From NCBI GenBank assembly GCA_910822075.1, contig CAJVGC010000060.1:39206706-39270705 (forward strand): DNA of 64,000 bases, written 5' to 3'. Below, piece after piece: positions 56,364 to 64,000 of the stretch. This DNA is from Senecio squalidus (taxonomy: Eukaryota; Streptophyta; Magnoliopsida; Asterales; Asteraceae). Position 1 is the stretch's first letter. Each line of letters opens with the position of its first letter. The notes beneath the pieces are model-generated. The model was not told the origin of the DNA. It saw only the letters and a list, made by a program, of their open reading frames with translations, and did not search any database. Both the position numbers and the translations under genes were made by a program.

Positions 56364-58071
56364 TGATATCGCATATTTATATAGTTATTTATATGAGATA
56401 TTTGGTCATTTTCGTATTTAATTATGATGGATATGATAGGATTTTTACATTTAATTGTGTGAAAGTGTTTGATTCAAGTGATAGATTGAATGTGACGGTA
56501 AAGTGGACTTTTAGACGAAAAAATAATAAATAATACGTTAAAAGATGGCTCGAGAAATAAAAACACCAATTCTCAAAATCAAGGAAACGTCCACAACCAC
56601 TAGAAAGTATTGGACTAAAATTCAAGTGGGCTTCGGCCAACTTTTTAAAAGAAGACGTAATGGGCTTGAAATGAAAAAGTTTTTGGTTGAATATGAATTC
56701 ATTAATTCAAGGAGGTAGTCAGCAGCAAAAGGGGGAATTAATTTAAAAAAAAAGGAAGTAGACGTGGGACATTGGGATTCAAGGATTTCTAGTATTTAAT
56801 TGAATGATTGGGAAACAATACTTATTTTTTTTGGTTACAGCAAAAAGAAAAAAAAGAATGAGAGGATTCACGTGGGGGAAATTTGTTTATTTTTGGAAAG
56901 CAGCATGCATGCCTCATCTTTAAGACCAAAAAGGACCGCCCATGATTCTATTTTTGAAGTTTTGGAGTTGGTTTCGAATACGAATTCTATCTAGTTTTTG
57001 CCTTTAAATACAACCCCAAAACATCCAGAAAAATCATCAATTAATATTCTCAAGTATTGGAAGCTTAGGATTCGTTTGGAGGCAAGGTTTCGAGCTAGGA
57101 ATTTGGTTTTCATTCAACGTCGGTCACGACGCGTTTGCAATTTTTTAGTTTGTTTCTCTTTTCCTTTTTAAGACTTTTTCTATTATGTTTTCTATTTGTT
57201 TATTTGCTATTTTTATGTCAATTATGAGCAACTAAACTCTTTTTACATTTGTTTGATTAACGGATCTTATTTGAAGTTTGAGTTTTCGTTATTGATTGTT
57301 TAGGTATTTGTTTTTAACCGAAAATCCTTAATTGTCTAAGTTTTAAAATATTATTATAAAGTTGTTTATACATAAGTTAATTAATCAACATTCTAGGTAT
57401 TCGAAAGGAGTCTAGATAGGTTAAATAACTTATATGAAATAATCGGTCGGTCTATAATCGGTTTAAAATTGTTAGGATTCGAGAGGACCTAATAATATCA
57501 ACTTAAATAATTAAACTTAGATGAGTGAGTCTAATTGTTAATATTCGAGAGGAATTAATATTTAGAGGAGTTATTCGAGAGGAAACTCTATAAGGTTAAA
57601 TATCTAAATACCGGCTTGTTACTTAACGCTTAATTATTAATAATTACAGCTGTATTCGAGAGGAACGGTATAATTAGAGGTAGTTAAAGTTAATAAAAGA
57701 TTCGAGAGGACTTTTGTTATATCTTAGAAGTTTTATAATCAATCAATTTCGTAAACTTAAATGGAAAATAAGTGAAGTGTCAAACAAGTGTATTTTCTCC
57801 GATATTTGATAATTTTAATTACTTTTTCTTACTTGATTTTTATTAATCACTTTTTTACAATTACTTTGCAATTTTAATTAGTAAATCTTTAGTTATAAAA
57901 ACCCCAAAAACCAACAAGTATTATTAATTCGAAGTAAAAAACTAAATTAGTCCCTGTGATCGAACCTTTACTTACTTAAAGCTATATTATATACGAATAG
58001 GTCCACTGCCTATAAGTGTGTAATTAAGTCGAATAGTAGGTCGAGTTTATTAAACGAGATTTTACACATCA
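56364..58071 (+). repeat. Element D right LTR (1708 bp)
   Basis: Same length as the left LTR. The TATA core has changed from CTATAAATA to CTTTAAATA (about 57001-57009). It ends CATCA directly against the resumed third ORF of A2. Confidence 0.9.
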
Positions 58072-59150
58072 ACAGTTGAAAAATACAAGGAGTATGTCAA
58101 AGGGTTATACATGGAGAAGTTTGAGGACAAACCACAAGACCAGTCCATGAAAGCAGCTGAAACACTTGAAGCTGAGATGAAAGAAGAAGAAGAGTTGGCC
58201 ATTGATGAAGAACAGCAGAGGATAGAAGCTGACAGATTAATGGCTAAACAGGTGTTAAGGGAGGAAGCCAGACTGGACTACATTGAGTCAAACTTTGCAA
58301 TGAGGAGAAACATGAATAAAATCCAAAACTTGGATTGTGTTGATACTGGTGGATCTGACCTCATGCTAACGTGCTATCACAAAGAGGGATCCTTCAGAGT
58401 TGGGGTACACAGAATGCATACTCTGGGTTTAGAAGAATGGAAAGCAATTGCCAGTCTGAGCTCAAGAATAACAAACATTGCACACAGACTTGAAGTAAAA
58501 AGAGAAGCTGTTTCAAATGTAAATGTTGCTCATATGCTGAAGCTGATCTCAGATGAGGACTATAGAGAATTCTGCACTGTCAATAGAGTGAGAGCTGGAG
58601 CTAAATCACTTGGTCTAGAAACAAGCAGTCTTCACCCTGTTCCCAAAGGTGTAATCTTTCAAGACAGAACTTATGTGAAGAATGATAACCATGAAGGCCT
58701 TTGTTATGTTGATTGTGGGGGAGAAGAATGTTTTCAGGCTAAGGACAGATTGAACATGTCCTCAATCTATCACTGCATCGCTCTACTCATTGAATGTGAA
58801 TCTGATTGTGGGGGAGAAGAATGTTTTCAGGCTAAGGTTATTCAATAACCTTAGAAGAATTGAAGACATGGGGACATTGATGGACAAGGTTGAACTGGTC
58901 AAGAAAGAATATCAACTCTTGTTTCACAAATCAGATGCTGAAATGGAAAAGCTACTTGATTGGAAGACTGAAAGACTCAAGTGGGCAAAAGAAGTGCAGA
59001 AGCCTAATCCAAGGGAGGTGTCAGTGAAGAAGAAAAGATCTTCCAAGAAAAGAAAGTGAGGTGTTTTTGTTCACAAACTGTTTTGTATTAAAATTTTAAG
59101 TTTGTGTTTATTTTTGATGCATTATTTGTAAAAGACTTTAATCCAAACAG

Positions 59151-59162
59151 ATAGGGGGAGAT
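59151..59162 (+). promoter_or_regulatory. Element A2 polypurine tract
   Basis: ATAGGGGGAGAT directly before the LTR, the same as in A. Confidence 0.8.
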
Positions 59163-59632
59163 TGTTGGGAAAATCAACGATTTAACCCAAGTTAATAAAT
59201 CTGTTTATTAAAGTCTTAGTTGCTGAGTCTGAGTGACTCTGAGTCTGAGTGACTTTGAGTCTGAGTGACTCTAAGTCTGAGTGACAAAAAGCAACTAAGG
59301 CATTATGAAGCAGACTACTCAGCTCCATAATGAAACATATTGCTTTATTTTAGGTATGTTAGTTAGATCAAATCTTCTATCCTTTTAGAAGATTTACTAA
59401 GATTCGTACTTATCAAGCTCACTATTATTGTGTATAAATAGTGAGCTTGAGCTTAGTAATTCGTTGTACCTTTTGAATCAATATAACTGTGTGTCATTCT
59501 CGTTGCTTTGTTATTATATTTCCGCTATAATAAACTAAGAAACATAGTGATTAATCGATTAGTAACAATTAACATCTAAATACTTATTTGTAATTGATTA
59601 GCTAGTGTTTGAGATCTTATTGAGACCTAACA
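59163..59632 (+). repeat. Element A2 3' LTR (470 bp)
   Basis: TGTTGGGAAAATC...GAGACCTAACA. It is clearly diverged from the A LTRs in the middle, with a longer run of GTCTGAGTGACT words (four copies at about 59226-59285). The TATA stem-loop is perfect (CAAGCTCACTATT/AATAGTGAGCTTG). Confidence 0.88.
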
Positions 59633-62600
59633 GTTTATTAACCTAACTAACTTAAGTATAAAATAGTTCTTTGATGCTTGCAAATAGGCCCTAAGTCCAT
59701 TCGTTGTATTTATAAATCAACATACATAATAGCTCTTACTTAGTCCTTAAGAACACTTATTGATTAAGACACATATATACCATGCAACAAATTATTTTTT
59801 TCAGTTCTAATTTCAAATTGTTTCAAATTAATAAGATACAATGATGTTGACACATTTCTAAATCTATCCAAGATGAACTATTTTACTTCACATATTTAAT
59901 ATTTCTGTTGTATATATAGATCAATTTGCTAAACTTTACTAAAACTTGTTTTAGAAAAACTCAGTTATTGTTCCTTTCTCGTCTATTAGTCGGTTGTAGA
60001 TAAAAATAGAAAGGTAACACTTATCTAGCTCTTGCGTATTTCATTAAAACTCAGAAATACAACTACTATTGTTAACTATTTTGTTTCATATAAACTTTAT
60101 GTATCGTATATCAAATATTCCGAAACAAGATAAAAAATAAAAATACTCACCAAGTTTTAATATTAGTGAGTATTTGAAATGGCATCTATATGTATCGTTA
60201 ATTAGTCTACTTTTTAACACTTCTCTACTTAATTTATCTTCCCAAAAAATGATGTCTAAAATGATTCACTTCTATTTTTCAAGTAACGAAAATGAAAATT
60301 AATGGTCTTAAGTAGAAACAATGAAAATAAAACATAAGTTGTACTAGCTCAGTGGTAGAATTTTGTCAATTATAAATTAATAGCGGTCTTAAATTAATGT
60401 ATTAGATTCATAACAAAAGTTTAAAGTTAGGGTTTGTTTTTGTGTAAAATTTTACACTTTAATTATGAAAATGGATATCAGTAACAAACGAAAGTTGTTA
60501 TGACCAAATAATTCCTTAGAGTATTTGGACATAGCAACTTTCTTTTGTTATCGATATTCATTTTCATAATTAAAGTGTACAATTTTACATTTTTATTAAA
60601 TTAATAGAGTTTTCTAAAATGAGGAATTATGTGAGCCGCAAAAACATGATTTATTTAGTGTTTTACTTTTGGTCAGTGAGATTTCTCAAATTAGAAATTT
60701 TAGCCCAAGTTAGAATATAAGTATTGTATTTCATTTTAATCACTAATAATCTTTCAATATATCTCATATTTATAAGTTCTTTTGTTATAGCAAAAGTACT
60801 ACGAAATTTAGCTAATGCAAAATATTTAAAAGGCAGACACCTAATATATGTAGGTTGCCTTTTAGTTAACATTGGATACGACTTAAACTATCATATTTTA
60901 AAAGATATTGTATTTGACGATCTAACCCTTTTATTTTTAAACCTGGTTAATTTCATCAAATCGAAAGGCTATATGTAGCCATACCATGAAATAAAAAGGG
61001 TTATTGTTCATGGCAATTTGTAAATATCGATAACCTCTTGAGGTTGTTTGCCTCCTTTCTTGGGCCGTTCCAATGTATTTTTAAACTAAATATTTTTTGA
61101 ATTAGTTCATGTGTAAATTCACATCTTAAACTTGTACTTAGAGTTCTAAAATACTTTAAGAAGTCTCCTAGTAAAGGTTTGTGGTTTGAACCTTGTTATA
61201 GTGTGTTAACCACTTATGCCGATCCATATTATGGTAAATGTTTAGCAACTAGAAGGTCGGTAAGATGGTATACATTGTTTTGTTGGTAGTAATTTAAGTT
61301 GTTGGAAGAGTTAAAACAAGTTACACTGAGGGCTTTAGAAACTATAGTTTGTGAAGTAATTTGGGTTATAAAAGTTTTTATCAATTTTATAAAATGTAAC
61401 ACACTTGGTATGTATTAAAGTGTTTTGTGATAATAAGTTTGCTAGTTAAATAACAGTTAATCCAGATTATGATTCGTGGGTTTCTTTTGAAGATCTAAGT
61501 TTGCTTTGTAGTGTTGTTGGTTAAATCTGTGTACTTGAGTTGAATATGGGTCGAAAACACAGTTGTGACAGTATTCGTGTTACGTCTCATTATTTTAACA
61601 ATGACTATTGGAAAATATGTAAATACATAACTCTAATGTTAGGTATTAAAGGCAAATATCGCTAAATATTGCAATAACTCTTACATTCATAATTATAAAT
61701 GAACTAAACAAGAGTAATATGTGCATGAACTATGAAAGTTCGATATTCTCGTTAAAAACGACATAAACAACTTGTAGTTATATTAGAAGATATATTGATT
61801 ATATTTTCAAATAAATAAGTGTGTATTAACATTGTTCACGGAATCGCAATTTGTTTTTTTTTATATATACGGTAAGACAAAGTTTATTTACCCATGGGGG
61901 ACCAGTATCGAATCTTTCATCCATCCTTTTTAAGTATCATTTTCCATTTTCCATTTTAGATATTATATTAAATAGCCTTTGATTAATCCAACTTTTACAA
62001 ATTTACTAAATAGTTTCCACCTAGCTTTACAAATTTACTAAATATTCCCAAAGCTTTTATATATAAAGTTACAAATTTTTTTTTTTGTAAACAAATATTT
62101 TACCAAATAGCATGTTGTTTAAGTGGTTGAGACAAATAATCAAAATGTGGAAAACGATTTTGCTACTATCTCCACTACCATATAATATATTTTCTTTTAA
62201 AATACAATTTTTAGAGTAATTGGGACTCGAACCCGACTCTCTTTTATGCGACTTTCTATAAATTTCATTTATTAAAAGGTTTTTTTTCTCCTTTTCTTCT
62301 AAAACGATATTATTATACGATAACTTTTGTTATTTTAACAAGATTTATACTTTTACTTTTTATGTATTTCTAAACAATTTATCCTAATGTACGTTTCTAA
62401 TATCCGCTGCAACGGACGAATACAAATTGTTCATTATTATTATAATAGAATTTACTATTAATTGTAAAAGAAAGTCAATAGATTTTCTTATTATAGTTGC
62501 AAACTTGTAAATTTGTAATTAATAGTAAATATTGGCTACATATTAATAATCACAATTAGTAGTGAGACACCTACAATCCCTCGCGCTAATCTTCTACGTT

Positions 62601-62863
62601 TGTTTCAAGTGATATGAGCAATAATAGCACTAATCTTCTACGTTGTTTCAAGTGCTATGAAGAGTGATATGATTGGGATAAACGCCGTTGGAAATGTATA
62701 TATTAAGGACAATGTAATAATTTATATTTATAAGGTAATTAACTAATTACAACATATGTATAAAGAAAAATAATACATTTCTTTAAGTTAAATACTTATA
62801 TGAAACGTGTCACTTGAATGATACCACATGACATTTGACATCCCGATATGAATCGTGTCACTT
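59633..62863. other. Gene-poor AT-rich interval
   Basis: No gene that I can support. An 84-codon frame at 60724-60978 starts from a rare codon and has the hydrophobic composition expected of AT-rich chance ORFs. A 147-bp hairpin lies at 60443-60589. TAGCTCAGTGGTAGAA at about 60354 resembles a tRNA box A without a good box B, perhaps a SINE scrap. Confidence 0.45.
60443..60589. repeat. Long inverted repeat: 68-bp arms, 11-base loop
   Basis: Arms 60443-60510 and 60522-60589 pair with seven mismatches (about 90% identity). The ends include TGTAAAATTTTACAC, itself a palindrome. It has the shape of a foldback MITE or a young hairpin-RNA locus. No coding content, and no clear target duplication. 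Confidence 0.8.
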
Positions 62864-64000
62864 TAAGATTTAAATTTTAATAAATTTATCAATCTTAAAC
62901 GATCAATACATAAAATCTCAAATACAATGTCATCATCTTCATCCAATACACCCGCTATGGCTGGAAAAGGTAATCCTATTTTCAGTGGTCACAACTTTGC
63001 ACACTGGAAACTTAAAGCTGAGTGCATATGTCCGGAATCCATGAAGAAATGATGAAGACTGTAACTGAAGGACCAATTATTCCAGGAAAGCATATTGATG
63101 AGGTCAAGGAAGGAGACAAAGTTGTTCAACGTGCAAAGTGGGTTCAAACTCCTAAATCACAGTGGACAGATCTAGATAAGCTACTCTTTAATCTAGATCC
63201 TAGAGCAAGAAGCATTCTAGGAAATGCTGTGTCTGAGAAAATATTCTCGAAGATTGCTGGATGCAGATCCGCTAAAGAAATATGGGATACTTTAATTGTA
63301 TCTTATGAAGGAGTTCCGATTGTAAGAGAACAAAGGTTAAACAGTCTGATTAGAAATTACGAAAATTTCTACGTGAAAGATAAAGAAACCTTAGCTGACG
63401 TGCATACAAGGTTCCAAGTACTGTTGAATGACCTATCAGCCCTAGGAATGATGAAAGAAGATGATGAAATTTGCAAAAAGTTTGTTGACACCTTGCCAAA
63501 CAAATTTGAATCTGTTATTACTTCTCTTGTGGTGAGTGAAAAATTGTCCACCTATAAGCTGCCTGGGCTCTTTGGATTGTTGCTGAACTTTGAAGAATCT
63601 CAAGAGAGAAAAAAGATAAACACTAGAAGAACTACAAGAGATCCTGAAGCTGCATTGGTTGCAACCAGCAAAAGAAACAAAGAAATCTATTCTCAAGCTG
63701 ACTCTTCTGAAACTGAGTCAAACTCAGACTCAGAATCGGATAATGAAACTGAAGTCAAAAAGCTGAAGAATCAGTTGGCATTGCTAACCATGAAGCTGGA
63801 ACAAAAGACTGGTTACAAAGGAAAGAAGCCATTTGACTTAAAGAAGGTCAAATGCTTTAAATGCAATTAATATGGTCACATGGCTGCTGACTGCAAAGTG
63901 AAAAATGCTCAGACGTAGCACATGGATGAGGTTGCTGAGAGGGCTCAAAGACACAGAAAGAAGTATCTTAAATACAAGAAAGGCAACAGTTCAACTACTC
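62864..64000 (+). mobile_element. Element A3: LTR-less start of a third A-family copy
   Basis: Homology to A begins abruptly at AAGATTTAAATTTTAATAAA, which in A lies just past the primer-binding site. There is no LTR or PBS here. It continues beyond the window. The direct repeat ATATGAAACGTGTCACTT / ATATGAATCGTGTCACTT (about 62797 and 62845) lies next to the junction. Confidence 0.8.
62927..64000 (+). pseudogene. Element A3 gag, broken
   Basis: The ATG is at 62927. One base is missing near 63023 relative to A (GAGTGCATATG versus GAGTGGCATCT), which stops the frame at about 63051. The gag then continues in another frame to 63870. A nonsense codon falls within the zinc knuckle (TAA at 63868-63870 where A has Glu), and another at about 63916. 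The protein is otherwise very close to A's gag, including the segment EIWDTLIVSYEGVPIVREQR. Confidence 0.85.

Larger units (their letters stand above)
48684..58071 (+). mobile_element. Element D: rearranged C-family gypsy element, tail-LTR-internal-LTR
   Basis: Same family as C but in plus orientation. Order: 800 bp of 3' interior (48684-49483), LTR (49484-51191), PBS, gag-protease, non-coding interior, PPT, LTR (56364-58071). The expected first LTR and 5' interior are missing, and the left junction with A2 shows only the three-base overlap ACT. This is what remains of a tandem array sharing LTRs after a deletion at its left end. The two LTRs are each 1708 bp and differ at roughly 20 positions (about 1.2%). 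Confidence 0.85.
46903..59059 (+). pseudogene. Element A2 third ORF, split by D
   Basis: The left part, 46903-48689, is colinear with A's third ORF from MANANMILHV to the coiled coil (LKEMVLKL). It contains one nonsense codon, TAG at 47518-47520, where A has Glu. The right part, 58073-59059, resumes at EKYKEYVKGLYM, about 140 codons later in the alignment to A. In it, a 33-bp stretch (58711-58743) recurs exactly at 58804-58836 in place of A's EQCLPFRMKLISW segment and shifts the frame. The C-terminus again ends in a basic tail, KKKRSSKKRK. The conservation of both ends between A and A2 supports a real protein in the ancestor. Confidence 0.8.
43760..59632 (+). mobile_element. Element A2: broken second copy of the A family, interrupted by D
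   Basis: Runs from mid-integrase at the gap through RT, RNase H and the third ORF to a 3' LTR at 59163-59632. D (48684-58071) splits the third ORF, and about 420 bp of A2 sequence is lost at the junction. A2 and A are close in sequence throughout but differ by many substitutions. The bases after the LTR are GTTTA; the matching left duplication is not visible. Confidence 0.85.

Noticed and set aside
60724..60978. 84-codon ORF on the plus strand
   Set aside because: It does not start with ATG and its Ile/Leu/Phe/Tyr-rich composition is what AT-rich DNA gives by chance. It also has no motif.
62221..62234. A perfect tRNA B-box (GGGTTCGAGTCCCA) on the minus strand
   Set aside because: No box A at the right distance upstream on that strand, no acceptor stem and no CCA-side pairing. 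At most a decayed SINE or tRNA fragment.
62395..62420. ATCCGCTGCAACGGACGAATAC, resembling a Helitron 3' hairpin
   Set aside because: No CTAG follows and no matching TC 5' end is found, so the resemblance is not enough.

Overview
This is plant nuclear DNA: AT-rich, intron-containing, and dominated by nested LTR retrotransposons. Several traits point to an asterid, most likely Asteraceae: copia elements with an extra 3' ORF, a gag region with runs of Val-Asn-Thr-Ala, a tRNA-derived SINE, and Helitrons with TC...CTAG ends. That taxonomic call is inference from remembered family traits, not a search.

Layout. 1-2.6 kb: an unrecognised broken ORF, then a decayed FAR1/FHY3-related gene (SWIM-type end of the protein). 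2.8-4.3 kb: a non-autonomous Helitron in minus orientation. 4.4-6.7 kb: AT-rich intergenic DNA with retroposed scraps. 6.86-9.85 kb: the one intact host gene, a six-exon pyruvate decarboxylase (578 aa), with a SINE in intron 1. 9.9-12.2 kb: gene-poor DNA with a degenerate minisatellite and a GC-richer patch. 12.25-13.53 kb: the 3' end of a LINE ORF2, split by a 603-bp solo LTR.

13.55-43.66 kb is one old Ty1/copia element (B) that hosts three younger insertions, each with a 5-bp target duplication. Element A, a complete copia element, lies in B's 5' LTR (13902-23138, TSD GCCTC). Solo LTR E lies between B's RT and RNase H (29060-31616, TSD CAAGA). Element C, an Athila-like gypsy element in minus orientation, lies in B's 3' ORF (34403-43077, TSD GGCTC). 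A 100-N assembly gap follows (43660-43759).

43.76-59.63 kb is a second, broken member of the A family (A2). It is interrupted by D, a rearranged plus-strand copy of the C family made of [internal tail]-LTR-internal-LTR. 59.6-62.9 kb is gene-poor and holds a 147-bp hairpin repeat. 62.9-64 kb starts a third A-family copy (A3) with no LTR.

Main points of interest. (1) Two diverged copia families both carry a long third ORF after pol, with a shared N-terminal region and a conserved coiled-coil segment. (2) C and D encode only gag and protease, yet C is very recent and its 1049-codon frame is open, so it probably depends on an autonomous partner. (3) Each family carries its own short word repeated through LTR, coding and spacer DNA: AGTCTGA-type in A, TTACTACTGC/GTTAATACTGC in B, ATTCGAGAGGA in the C/D LTRs. 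(4) The A2/D locus records unequal recombination plus deletion.

The genes do not form a common pathway. Apart from pyruvate decarboxylase, everything recognisable is mobile-element or pseudogene sequence.
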